Assembly: GCA_039820545.1 (NCBI GenBank)
Contig: JBCBPW010000007.1
Location: forward strand, 1-64,000
Origin: JALEFZ01 sp039820545
GTDB lineage: Bacteria; Bacteroidota; Bacteroidia; J057
DNA: 64,000 nt
Direction: 5' to 3'
Within the stretch, counting starts at the first letter, position 1. Each line of letters opens with the position of its first letter. The translations under genes and the position numbers were made by a program. Under the pieces are notes generated by a model. It saw only the letters and a list, made by a program, of their open reading frames with translations, searched no databases and was not told the origin of the DNA. Shown one piece after another: positions 26,272 to 35,308 of the stretch.

Positions 26272-27091
26272 CGAACTAACTCACTCTGTCTATGCACAAT
26301 CTCTCCAGCAAACCTTCGAGTTGGCAGAGTCTTATTATGCTTTGGGCCAATACGAATCTGCGGCTGAGACCTACGAACGTGTCCTATACTTTGACAAAGC
26401 AGGTGTCTATCGAAAAGCTTCGCTCGAACACTTAGCGGATGCCTACGCTGGAATCGGCGCGTTCAAACTTGCATTGAGGAATTATAATTTTGCCTACTAT
26501 CAGGCAGAGGATGAGGGGGAAAGACAAAACATCAACTTCAAGATTATCCAATCCCATCTCCTCAATAAGGATCCTGGGTCTGCACAGGAGGAGCTCTTTC
26601 AGTTGGAGGAGGAATTGCTCCCCACCAACCAACATACTTTTTTGCTATACGCAGGCATTACGGCTTTTGCACGAGACGATTTTGAAAAGTCCGCTGATTT
26701 TTTCCACCAATATCTTGTCAAAAGCCCTCCCGAAGTCCATCAAGCCTTAGATGAGCTTTTCCGAAAGAATGAAAAGGTCTCCCGTCTCAATCCCAAAACA
26801 GCTGTGACGCTCAGCACGATCTTTCCTGGCTTGGGACAATTTTATCTGGGCAATATCAAAAGCGGATTGAACAGTCTCTTGCTGACATCGGGCTTGATTG
26901 CCCTGACCGTTTATGGAATCAATACCTTTGGGGCAGTAGACGGCGTGTTGTTGGGTTTGCCCTGGTTTGTGAGATACTATCAGGGAGGATTCAAGCAAGC
27001 GGGGCGATTGGCCAAGGCAAAAATCTCGAGGGAGAGAGGCGCGATCTATCAGTCGATTATGGACTTGGTGATTAGTCAGTATCGGGAGTAG
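26225..27091 (+). CDS. TPR exported protein with C-terminal PGLGQFY membrane module
   Basis: A 288-residue protein with a signal peptide ending near SVYAQ, TPR-type repeats (AESYYALGQYESAAETYERVLYF is the first; residues about 27-180) and C-terminal hydrophobic helices beginning with TLSTIFPGLGQFYLGNIKSG. It is organised like the preceding gene, with which it overlaps by 47 bp, and is probably a diverged duplicate. It is the last gene of the 24316-27091 operon. Function unknown. Confidence 0.75.
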   Translation: MRSFLILAVCWMAICSELTHSVYAQSLQQTFELAESYYALGQYESAAETYERVLYFDKAGVYRKASLEHLADAYAGIGAFKLALRNYNFAYYQAEDEGERQNINFKIIQSHLLNKDPGSAQEELFQLEEELLPTNQHTFLLYAGITAFARDDFEKSADFFHQYLVKSPPEVHQALDELFRKNEKVSRLNPKTAVTLSTIFPGLGQFYLGNIKSGLNSLLLTSGLIALTVYGINTFGAVDGVLLGLPWFVRYYQGGFKQAGRLAKAKISRERGAIYQSIMDLVISQYRE

Positions 27092-27098
27092 AGGGGCA

Positions 27099-27113
27099 CC
27101 AACGAGACGTTGG
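27099..27113. repeat. short palindromic repeat CCAACG-AGA-CGTTGG (copy 3)
   Basis: A 6-bp stem with an AGA loop followed by CTAGTGG. It is a variant of the hairpins at 202 and 337 and lies just past the operon's stop codon, between convergent genes. Confidence 0.5.
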
Positions 27114-27167
27114 CTAGTGGTAGATATGTCCATTTATGGCGTATCCAACGCTACACACTTGTCGTCC

Positions 27168-27998
27168 CTAAAACCTCAGCGTGATACCCCAACCTGGAAC
27201 GGCACTGTGGGCGAGTCCCATAGCTGGAACCATACTAGGACCTGATTCCACTTTAAATCCCAGCGCATCGCTGACATCAAAATCCTTGAGGTGGGCATTT
27301 ACATAAGCCTCTGCTATCTGGATGACGTGCCAACCTGCGAGGATGAGGTAAGCTTGTTCTCTTCGATTTCGCCAGCTATTGCGCTGTGTACGGATGCCGT
27401 TGGCATCGAAATTTTCCACCCCCAAATCTGTGATGACTTCGGTGCAGGTAACGCTGGTAAGATTGTTTATAGCACAAGTATAAGCAGAACGATATGCCTG
27501 GTATTGCTGGTTGGTGAGGGATAGCCAATAACCTGCTATCGCATATCCTGGATAAAAAATCAGCAGACGCCCGTAGCTGTCATTGTAGACTTGTCCCCAA
27601 CCTGGAAACATTAAGCTTCGCTGCCAAGCCACGGTAGGATCATAAGGAGGCTTGGATTTCGCTTGGGTCAATCCTTTGACATAAGGGATGTCGATGGGAT
27701 CGCGCCAAGGGAAGCTCAGTTTGAGACGATATTTTCCTTCCTTCTCATAGATCAAGGGCTTATATTTTTTGATTTCGGCTTCTGCCCGTTTGAAAAAAGG
27801 ATCTTTGGGTTCCTCTGCCATCTTCAAGAAAGACGGTGGGAGCACCAGTGAATCGCTTTCCTGCATAGCTTCTTCAATCCGCTGACGCGTGGTGTCAGAT
27901 GAGACATCTACGGAATCCACCTGTCCCCACAACGCATTCCATCCGCTGGTAGCTATTCCCAATAATCCGATACAACAGACAAGCTTGATCAACCGCAT
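27168..27998 (-). CDS. DUF5683 domain protein
   Basis: A 276-residue protein. Signal peptide MRLIKLVCCIGLLGIATSGW, an acidic stretch, then the DUF5683 core: VAWQRSLMFPGWGQVYNDSYGRL (residues about 120-142), two membrane-like segments, and the C-terminal NAHLKDFDVSDALGFKV. DUF5683 genes are commonly found next to parB in Bacteroidota, as here (parB ends 100 bp upstream). The frame is open 39 codons further upstream, but the ATG at 27998 starts the signal peptide. Function is unknown; an envelope role is likely. Confidence 0.85.
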   Translation of the reverse strand: MRLIKLVCCIGLLGIATSGWNALWGQVDSVDVSSDTTRQRIEEAMQESDSLVLPPSFLKMAEEPKDPFFKRAEAEIKKYKPLIYEKEGKYRLKLSFPWRDPIDIPYVKGLTQAKSKPPYDPTVAWQRSLMFPGWGQVYNDSYGRLLIFYPGYAIAGYWLSLTNQQYQAYRSAYTCAINNLTSVTCTEVITDLGVENFDANGIRTQRNSWRNRREQAYLILAGWHVIQIAEAYVNAHLKDFDVSDALGFKVESGPSMVPAMGLAHSAVPGWGITLRF

Positions 27999-28098
27999 GT
28001 TTTCTTCCAACAGTATTTTCCTAGAAAGCTCCTTTATGAGTGACCAAAAGTAAGGAAAAGGTTGTTTTGATGAATGGGATTGAGGTAAAAGAACGCAA

Positions 28099-28974
28099 TC
28101 AAATATCCATTTCACTCAAAATACGGTTCAGATCATCAAAAGAACTATAGCGAATGACAATTTCTCCCTGCTCATCCTTCTTCTGGACCAACTTGATCTG
28201 ACTGCCAAACTTATTCTCTAGTTTGTCTTTGACCTCACGCAAATGAATATTCTCCTTGGGTTTCTTCTCAGGTGCTTTTTCTTTGACGGGCTGAGTGGTA
28301 CGCTTGATCATACTGGCCAGTTGCTCGGTCTTCCTGACAGAAAGCTCTTTGTCTATGACTTCGTTGAAGACTTGGAGTTGCAGCTTCTTATCCGAGATTC
28401 CCAGCAAGGCTTTGGCATGCCCCATAGTGAAGCTACCTCCTTTACGGAGCTCTTCTTGCACATCGGGGATTAGACGCAGCAACGCGAGATAGTTAGTAAT
28501 CGTTGTACGTCCCTTACCCACCTTCTCCGACATCTTCTCCTGGGTGAGTTCAAACTCATCAATCAGCCGCTGATACGACAGTGCAATCTCGATGGGGTTG
28601 AGTTCGGCACGCTGAATGTTTTCAATCAGGGCCATTTCCACCATCTGCTCATCATTGGCTTCGCGGATATAGGCGGGGATATCCTTCAGCTTGGCGAGTT
28701 TAGAGGCGCGAAAACGTCTCTCGCCAGAGATAAGCTGGTACTGGTTAGGTGCGAGTTTACGGACTGTGATCGGCTGGATCACATCGTGTTCTTTGATGGA
28801 TTGGGCAAGTTCCTCTAGTGCTTCCTGATCAAATGTCAGTCGAGGCTGATAGGGATTGCGCTCAATTTGGTCTAGCGGAACACGAAAGATACTAGTAGAC
28901 GATTCGGGACTTGCATTGAAATCCTGGGGAATCAAGGCTCCCATTCCCCTGCCGAGCGCTTTTCTTTTTGCCAT
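28099..28974 (-). CDS. parB: chromosome-partitioning protein ParB
   Basis: A 291-residue ParB/Spo0J protein. The N-terminal LGRGMGALIP motif normally contacts ParA. The CTP-binding domain has NPYQPR and GERRFRAS (84-91), then ENIQRAELNPIE (118-129). The helix-turn-helix is EKVGKGRTTITNYLALLRL, and the C-terminal dimerisation region follows a basic linker. It loads at parS sites as a CTP-dependent clamp for origin segregation. parA, usually the adjacent upstream gene, is not there: the upstream side is a 361-bp gap and then a divergent SWIM gene. No canonical parS (TGTTTCACGTGAAACA-like) was seen in the window. Confidence 0.96.
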   Translation of the reverse strand: MAKRKALGRGMGALIPQDFNASPESSTSIFRVPLDQIERNPYQPRLTFDQEALEELAQSIKEHDVIQPITVRKLAPNQYQLISGERRFRASKLAKLKDIPAYIREANDEQMVEMALIENIQRAELNPIEIALSYQRLIDEFELTQEKMSEKVGKGRTTITNYLALLRLIPDVQEELRKGGSFTMGHAKALLGISDKKLQLQVFNEVIDKELSVRKTEQLASMIKRTTQPVKEKAPEKKPKENIHLREVKDKLENKFGSQIKLVQKKDEQGEIVIRYSSFDDLNRILSEMDI

Positions 28975-29335
28975 CTGATTACATACGTTACAATTGGAGT
29001 GCGTAAACCTTCTACTTGACGGATGATAACGTCTGGTATGGGCAAACGCATATGCGAAGGTACAACTTTTTTGTATCCATGAATCTCGATAGGCTATAAA
29101 TATAAATTTTCAATAATTTTGACTATCGCCTTCAGCATCCCGAGCATTAGACTCGGGATTATTAGGGAAAAAGAACCAATCCCATGATAAATCTCGGGAC
29201 CCCAAATGATCTATTACTATACTAGAAGGTTATATCTATAAATTTATTTTATAATCTTCTCAATATTCCTGGAGCTGTGGAAAAGAAGCAGAGAATATTG
29301 CAGTTTCTCAGGAGCAAGATCTGTAATTTCAGCTT
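28975..29335. other. intergenic region between divergent genes, with an 8-bp hairpin
   Basis: About 361 bp between parB and the SWIM gene. ATCCCGAG (29137-29144) and CTCGGGAT (29152-29159) form a perfect 8-bp stem with a 7-nt loop, and a third related ATCTCGGGAC follows at about 29191. The flanks are very AT-rich and hold the two promoters. Confidence 0.4.
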
Positions 29336-30241
29336 ATGGAGAAGCTCAACATCACCCAACGGGCACATTCGGAAGTCTACGATAGGGGTCTTGCCTACCA
29401 CAAGGAAAAGCGCGTCTACAACATCAAAAAATATGGTGATCGCTTTCAGGGGGACGTTCGAGGTAGTCAGAAATATCTTGCCCAAATCAAGGTCTCAGCT
29501 GATGGAATCTCTGCTTTTTGCAACTGTCCTTATAAGGGCAATCACTGGTGTAAGCATCTGGTCGCTCTCGGATTGAGCATCGAGGAGGGGAATTTTCAAG
29601 AAGAGCCTGAGATATTAGCTCAAGCGCCCGCTCAATTATCAGACTTTCCAGCTCTTCAGCAAAAGCTCATCCATCAGCAAGCCCAAATTAAAGGCTTAGT
29701 TCCAACTTCCGTTTTAGCGACTTCTTATCTTCATCCGATTCCTGGAGATTTGTTGGATATAGATTATGTAAAAAACCAATTTCTCCAGTATATCCAGGCA
29801 TCACCTACAGATTTTGGGGTGAACGTGCAGCAAGTGTTATATGCTCCTGATCATTTCGTGGATGTTTGGGGACAATATTATTGGGCCTTGCAAGAGATGC
29901 ATGATGAGCTTGGGCGTGAGGAAGAGCGGAGCGTTTGGGAGAATGTACAGCAAAGACTCAGCGAGCAATTGCTTCAAGCACTTCAAACCCATTGGATAGC
30001 TCCTGCTCTTGCCCTTAGATTCTTGCAACTTTTATTCACGCGAAAAGAAGTAAAGATCCGTCAACAAACGTCTACTGTTTCATGGTTGGAATTGTCTTGG
30101 CTGATAGAAGCATTTATTTCGGACCAAGTGACAGCGCACTATGTACAAATGAAAATAGATGCGTATGGGCTGGCAGAGGAAGCAGGTTTCACGCGGATAC
30201 AAGACACAATCGATCGAGTTTTTGCGCTACCTTCACCTTGA
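29336..30241 (+). CDS. SWIM zinc-finger domain protein
   Basis: A 301-residue protein. The N-terminal region carries the SWIM signature CxC-x7-CxH (Cys62, Cys64, Cys72, His74 in FCNCPYKGNHWCKHLVALG), a zinc module that binds DNA or protein. The remaining 220 residues are helical and unassigned. SWIM modules are often fused to SNF2 helicases; here it stands alone, and no helicase gene is adjacent. It has no signal peptide. Confidence 0.85.
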   Translation: MEKLNITQRAHSEVYDRGLAYHKEKRVYNIKKYGDRFQGDVRGSQKYLAQIKVSADGISAFCNCPYKGNHWCKHLVALGLSIEEGNFQEEPEILAQAPAQLSDFPALQQKLIHQQAQIKGLVPTSVLATSYLHPIPGDLLDIDYVKNQFLQYIQASPTDFGVNVQQVLYAPDHFVDVWGQYYWALQEMHDELGREEERSVWENVQQRLSEQLLQALQTHWIAPALALRFLQLLFTRKEVKIRQQTSTVSWLELSWLIEAFISDQVTAHYVQMKIDAYGLAEEAGFTRIQDTIDRVFALPSP

Positions 30242-30368
30242 GTAAGAGATCAGCTAACACTGTCCCTTCAGGACAATAATCAGCTCCAAAACCTGAAAGG
30301 ATAGCGTAATAAAGGCTGGTCAAATATTCTCAAACTATCGGACTACTGTCCCATCAAAAAATCCCTTT

Positions 30369-31682
30369 ATGGAAGCCGTTTCTACGCCCACACGCCCCCA
30401 ATCTATATTTCCCGTCCTTCTTGTAAACTTCATCGGGATGATGGGCTACAGCATCGTAATTCCTCTGCTGGTATTTCTCATCGAGCGCTTCAGTGGGGGA
30501 GAACAGCTCGGTGTCAATGAAGTCTTATTTGGTGTGTTAGGAGCTGTCTATCCGACCTTTCAATTGATCGGAGCACCACTGCTGGGCAAATGGTCTGATA
30601 GCGTAGGAAGGAAGCGCGTGCTATTGGTCAGTCAGATTGGCACCTTGATGGCATGGTTACTCTTCATTTGGGCATTGTTGATGCCTACCGAAGCTTTGCT
30701 AGAGGTAAACTCCCCGATTTTAGGATCTTTTCTCTTAACCTTTCCACTCATCTTGCTATTCATCGCCCGTGCCCTAGATGGCTTGACAGGAGGAAATGTC
30801 TCTGTGGCCAATGCCTACCTCTCCGATGTTTCGACAGATGCGAACCGAAAGGGTAACTTTGGAAAAATGGCCTCTTCTACCAGTTTAGGATTCATCGTAG
30901 GACCGATGATCGCCTCTCTGCTAGGGGGGACTGAATATGGCGAACTTTTACCTGTGATGGCAGCGGCAGGAATTTCCTTTGTAGCTGTTTTGGTTATTCA
31001 ATTTTATCTTCCTGAATCCCTTCATAGACCTGTTGATCCCAATATTGAGCCTTTCAAACTGGGCAAAATGTTCCAAATCGAGCATAAAGAGTGCTATGAA
31101 ATGGAAAGATGTCCTGAGGAGAATGGTTTTTTGGATATCCTGAAGATGAAAGACATTCCCCTGATGTATGGCATTTACTTTCTCACCTTTTTGGGTTTCA
31201 GTTTCTTTTATTCCGCTTTTCCTCTTTATGCAGTTGAATCACTAGAGTGGACATCTGCTGAGCTAGGTGTTTTCTTCACCATTACAAGTGGAGTCATGGT
31301 CCTATTTCAGGGGCCTGTTTTGACTTTCCTCTCCAAACGAGTCAGCGATGCTTTTTTAGTGATACTTGGGAGTTTGCTCATTGGAATCAGTTTCTTCCTT
31401 ATTCCCATATCGGGTAGTTTTTGGGTATACGGTGCCGTAACTATCCTCGCAGCAGGAAACGGCCTCATGTGGCCCAGCTACCTCTCTATCCTTAGCACCA
31501 AAGGAGACTCGAGCAAACAAGGCTTAATTCAGGGCTATGCCAATAGCATGGGGAGTGCCGCTAGTATCTGCGGATTGATCGTGGGTAGTTTGCTGTTCAA
31601 AGCCTTGGGCTCAATGCTTTTTGGCGTAGCAGGGATCATGTTGGTGCTAATCTTTGTATTGGCATTTCGATTGAGAGAATAA
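30369..31682 (+). CDS. MFS transporter (TetA/drug-efflux-like)
   Basis: A 437-residue major facilitator with about 12 membrane helices. The loop 2-3 motif GKWSDSVGRKRVLL is the MFS signature A (GxxxDRxGRR type), and ALDGLTGGNVSVANAYLSDV matches motif C-adjacent regions of the DHA1 antiporter group. A cytoplasmic loop of about 50 residues containing two cysteines (HKECYEMERC) separates the halves. Likely a proton-coupled exporter of drugs or metabolites. It follows the SWIM gene by 127 bp; the substrate is unknown. Confidence 0.9.
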   Translation: MEAVSTPTRPQSIFPVLLVNFIGMMGYSIVIPLLVFLIERFSGGEQLGVNEVLFGVLGAVYPTFQLIGAPLLGKWSDSVGRKRVLLVSQIGTLMAWLLFIWALLMPTEALLEVNSPILGSFLLTFPLILLFIARALDGLTGGNVSVANAYLSDVSTDANRKGNFGKMASSTSLGFIVGPMIASLLGGTEYGELLPVMAAAGISFVAVLVIQFYLPESLHRPVDPNIEPFKLGKMFQIEHKECYEMERCPEENGFLDILKMKDIPLMYGIYFLTFLGFSFFYSAFPLYAVESLEWTSAELGVFFTITSGVMVLFQGPVLTFLSKRVSDAFLVILGSLLIGISFFLIPISGSFWVYGAVTILAAGNGLMWPSYLSILSTKGDSSKQGLIQGYANSMGSAASICGLIVGSLLFKALGSMLFGVAGIMLVLIFVLAFRLRE

Positions 31683-31710
31683 TGATTATCACGAATGGGT
31701 GGGTATGATA

Positions 31711-31753
31711 TTTCTATGTATAGATGTCGATTTATCGCGTCTCTATATAGAAA
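31711..31753. terminator. hairpin between convergent genes, possible bidirectional terminator
   Basis: TTTCTATGTATAGA pairs with TCTATATAGAAA (one bulge) around a GC-richer inner loop. It lies between the MFS gene and the subtilisin gene, which converge, but neither side has a long T-tract. Confidence 0.4.
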
Positions 31754-31801
31754 ATGGGTAAATGGCGTGCATACTTTTACTTTCGGCCTAAGGTTGTCTC
31801 C

Positions 31802-34453
31802 TTATTTTACTACCTTTTCTTGCCAAATCCCCGCAGCAGTTTTGATCTGAATGAAGTAAATACCAGAGGGAAGATTGGAAGTGGGAATTTGGATATCTGT
31901 GAGATTTAGAAAGGACTCTTTGAAAACTTGGGCTCCTGAAACATCCCACATCTGTATTTCTTGAATGGGGCTTTCAGAGGCTATCTCTAGCTGATCGTTG
32001 AAGGGATTGGGAAAAATTTTTCCCGATGCAAGATCTCCTGTCTCGTTGCTGAGAACAATAAAATTCATACAGTAGTCCTCCACTTCCCCGTTGGTAAATA
32101 CACCACAAGCCTGCGGACGATCTGTCCCTGTGAAGCCTACCCATCGCATGCTTACCCGCATTCTGTATTCTCCTAGATTGGCCGCATCAAAAGGCAGGAT
32201 CATGGTATCCATAATCACGCCACTAGAAGGTTCAGGCGCGAGCATCAGCTCCGTAGAGTCAAACGTCCCACTCCCATCCAGATCGATCCAGATCCGCCAA
32301 GCCTCCGTAAAAGCAAGCCCCGAAAATCCAGGTGTCAAAACGACAACTGTTTCAAGCCCTGAGACAAAGCTGAAGGGATTGTCTGTAGTCAGGGAATAGC
32401 CCGAACCTTGCCCTGTAATTTGCTTATCCCCTCCTATCTCGATCGACTCGATCCACTCAAAGTCCGTCTGTGTCGCCCGACTCTCACAATAATCCAGATC
32501 TACACAAGGACCACAGCCGCGTGCTTTGACTTCGATGACCAATGTATCCACCGTAGGGAGAGCACAATCGGAATAGAGTCTGATCTCATACGTACTACAT
32601 TCATTGATGCCTTCGATAAAAAGGGAATCCTTGTCTGTTTGGAAGGTTCTTTCGTCTGGACTAAACCGTTGCTTCAATTCGATGGTATAGCCGTTGGCTA
32701 AGTAGACACTGTCCCACCTGAGGGTCCATGTCAAGCCAGAAGGACTTACATACTCCTGTATCACTTGCAGATTTTGGGGTGCCACACAACACCCCAGTGT
32801 CTCGAATGTGATGGCATGGCTGAAGCTACTCCATCCACTGTCGCATCTGGTGGCTACTTGAGCTTCATATATCTGACAACGACTAAGTCCTGCGATAAGC
32901 AAAGACTGTGAATCTTTTACGACACTATCTGTCCAAGTAAGATCTCCCAGCAAGCGCCATCTCACCTTCGCCTCTACACTATCGACCAGTTGCTGCCATG
33001 CGAGCAAAACCGTAGTGTCGGTCAGGACATCAGCCACTAGATTGTATCCTGCGATACAGCTTGTATCAAGATTGGTGCAGGCAGCTTGGACAGCTTGCAA
33101 AGATTGAAAAGCATTGAGTCTGCCTTCACTGAGGACGTTTCCTAGCAGCGTGGGCAGGGTATCTACGCTTTGGAGGAGCAAATCTTTGACCAGGAGGCTG
33201 ACGCCTGCGGGATCATTGCGGTAGCGCACGGCGAGGGAAGGGCAGGCGTAGCCCAGCATCAAGGCGTAAGCCCCTGCCACCTGCGGAGCAGCGAAGGATG
33301 TACCCGTAATCGGCCCAAAGGCGTCGCTGGCATAAGTGGTATAAATGCCATTTCCAGGAGCCGCTATATCCACGTGGATAGGTCCAAAACCTGCATTCAT
33401 GACGCGTTGATCATCTGCATTGGTAGATGTCACTGTGAGGAGCCAATCGCTTTGACAGGTCGTTGGAATGTCACCGTCTATGTCTACATTTGCCCCGATG
33501 TTCATGGCTGCCGCAATATTCATGATTCCATAAGCACCCAAGCTATCATAGATCGAGCACCAAATAGGAAAGTTTTGAGGGGTGCCAAAGTCCACACCAA
33601 AGGAAGCATTGGTAGCTACCACAAAAGCCCCCTTCACTCCCTGGCTTAGTTCATACAAAATCCGCTGCTGAAGGATATAATTGTAGGCCTCCACTACGAC
33701 CGACTCTGTGGATGAAGCACCTCCTACCGCCATGATGGGAATCCCCCACCCTACCCCTGCAACACCGAGCTGATTGTCCGTTTTTGCTCCGATGATGCCC
33801 GCCACTTGCGTTCCATGCTGGGCAATGGTCGGAAAACCTGTACTGTTGTAGGCATTCCACCCTAAAAAATCATCGATGTAACCATTTTGATCATCGTCTA
33901 TTCCATTATTAGGTATCTCCTGGTCATTGGTCCAGTAGTTCAAATCACTGTGATTGAGATCAAAGCCATCGTCAATGACAGCTACTACTCCCTCATCTCC
34001 CAAGGCAGTCTGACTGGAAGTGTACAGATCCCATGCTTCAGGTGCGTCTATATCTGCATCGGCAGTCCCAATCTGACCTGTATTATGTAGATGCCACTGG
34101 TTGGAAAATTCTGTATCGTTGGGGAAAGTCGCTTGTGTATGGCGCGTAGAGACGTAGTGGTTGAGTTGGGCGGCAGCGACTTGGGGTTCCTTGCGGAGTT
34201 GGCGGCAGACCAGATCTGCATCCATCCGTGGATCAAAGGAGATCAGGTAGATGTCCATCGGCTGAGAAAGACATTTTCTCGCTTGGAGAGACAGTCTTCT
34301 TTGCCCGACCTCTAGCTGGTGATTCGCCCATTTTTCTCCATGATATAGCTTAACTAGCAACTCTCCAGGTACATGATCTGTCTTTTGTGCATATCCCCCC
34401 TGAGTGAGTAGCATGATGAAAAAGAGAAAGCTCCCGTATCTTTTTAACTTCAT
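31802..34453 (-). CDS. T9SS-secreted subtilisin-family (S8) serine protease
   Basis: An 883-residue secreted protease. Signal peptide ends near GYAQ; a propeptide-like segment (about 24-115) precedes the catalytic domain with Asp161 (AVIDDGFD), His213 (AQHGTQVAG), oxyanion Asn282 (ATNASFG) and Ser386 (TGTSFAAP). Two fibronectin-III-like modules with paired cysteines follow, then a GEVEDY-containing beta domain, and a C-terminal T9SS type A sorting domain (FPNPFND...SGIYFIQI...EKVVK) that targets it to the cell surface or medium. The frame extends 27 codons upstream but the signal peptide starts at 34453. Likely degrades external protein. Confidence 0.93.
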   Translation of the reverse strand: MKLKRYGSFLFFIMLLTQGGYAQKTDHVPGELLVKLYHGEKWANHQLEVGQRRLSLQARKCLSQPMDIYLISFDPRMDADLVCRQLRKEPQVAAAQLNHYVSTRHTQATFPNDTEFSNQWHLHNTGQIGTADADIDAPEAWDLYTSSQTALGDEGVVAVIDDGFDLNHSDLNYWTNDQEIPNNGIDDDQNGYIDDFLGWNAYNSTGFPTIAQHGTQVAGIIGAKTDNQLGVAGVGWGIPIMAVGGASSTESVVVEAYNYILQQRILYELSQGVKGAFVVATNASFGVDFGTPQNFPIWCSIYDSLGAYGIMNIAAAMNIGANVDIDGDIPTTCQSDWLLTVTSTNADDQRVMNAGFGPIHVDIAAPGNGIYTTYASDAFGPITGTSFAAPQVAGAYALMLGYACPSLAVRYRNDPAGVSLLVKDLLLQSVDTLPTLLGNVLSEGRLNAFQSLQAVQAACTNLDTSCIAGYNLVADVLTDTTVLLAWQQLVDSVEAKVRWRLLGDLTWTDSVVKDSQSLLIAGLSRCQIYEAQVATRCDSGWSSFSHAITFETLGCCVAPQNLQVIQEYVSPSGLTWTLRWDSVYLANGYTIELKQRFSPDERTFQTDKDSLFIEGINECSTYEIRLYSDCALPTVDTLVIEVKARGCGPCVDLDYCESRATQTDFEWIESIEIGGDKQITGQGSGYSLTTDNPFSFVSGLETVVVLTPGFSGLAFTEAWRIWIDLDGSGTFDSTELMLAPEPSSGVIMDTMILPFDAANLGEYRMRVSMRWVGFTGTDRPQACGVFTNGEVEDYCMNFIVLSNETGDLASGKIFPNPFNDQLEIASESPIQEIQMWDVSGAQVFKESFLNLTDIQIPTSNLPSGIYFIQIKTAAGIWQEKVVK

Positions 34454-34763
34454 ATAAATTCCTAAAGTCTGGTTGTAGCTATTGTTTGTCATTTGACGAA
34501 ATGAAGTATAAAATCGCTGCTTGTTGTACATCAAATCTCAGCTTGATTCTTGTATTCCTCGTATGCTGTATCGTAGGTTCTTTGTATTAATATCTCAAGA
34601 AAGGAGTTTCGCCACAGATTCCCCAAATTCGTAAGACTAAGCAGGCGAATAAAAAGAGATATATTTCAAAGTGGGTATCTATGCCGACATTCACCCTACA
34701 AAAAATTCTCTCTTTTCGTTGACAAATAAATAGCTGTTGAAAAATAAACCTACCTAGATCCAA
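34454..34763. other. intergenic region between divergent genes
   Basis: About 310 bp, AT-rich, between the subtilisin (minus) and the DUF1330 gene (plus). No repeat or RNA gene was recognised. Confidence 0.35.
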
Positions 34764-35180
34764 ATGAAAGCATACATCGAAGCAACACCAGATACAGGCA
34801 AGCGCTTTTACCAAGCTTTTCACGACAAAGGTAAAGTCGTCATGCTCAACTTACTGAAATTTAAGTCTGTTGCAGACTACAGCCAGTTTCCCGACCTCCA
34901 ACCCAAACAGGAGATTTCGGGATGGGAAGCCTATCAATTATATATGGATGCCACCATGCCCTTGTTGGAAAAGGCAGGAAGTAAGGTATTATTTTTTGGG
35001 AAAAGCCGTCATTTTCTCATCGGGCCTGAAGCAGAGCAGTGGGATACCGTCATCTTGGTCGAACATCCATCGGTAGCACGATTCATGGCCTTTGCCCAAG
35101 ATGAAGATTACCTCCGAACCGTAGGTCATCGTACGGCTGCCCTAGCAGATTCTCGATTATTGCCCATCACCAAAAAATAA
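34764..35180 (+). CDS. DUF1330-like dimeric alpha/beta-barrel protein
   Basis: A 138-residue cytoplasmic protein resembling DUF1330: VVMLNLLKFK near the N-terminus, WEAYQLYMDATMPLLEKAG in the middle, and the strand VILVEHPSVARFMAFAQDEDY. The fold is the ferredoxin-like dimeric barrel shared with EthD and antibiotic monooxygenases. No catalytic role is established for the family. It is a lone gene. Confidence 0.75.
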   Translation: MKAYIEATPDTGKRFYQAFHDKGKVVMLNLLKFKSVADYSQFPDLQPKQEISGWEAYQLYMDATMPLLEKAGSKVLFFGKSRHFLIGPEAEQWDTVILVEHPSVARFMAFAQDEDYLRTVGHRTAALADSRLLPITKK

Positions 35181-35308
35181 TTTACACCTTCTATTCTTCC
35201 CCCTTTTGCAGATTCAACCTATAATTTTGGCTCACAGATAAAAGCTTAGCACCTTTGTTGTGTAGAATTTCATTACCCATTTTAAGCCATAGATGAATAC
35301 CATTGCAT

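Noticed and set aside
33170..33649. Plus-strand frame of 159 codons
   Set aside because: Antisense to the subtilisin catalytic domain, with no independent support.
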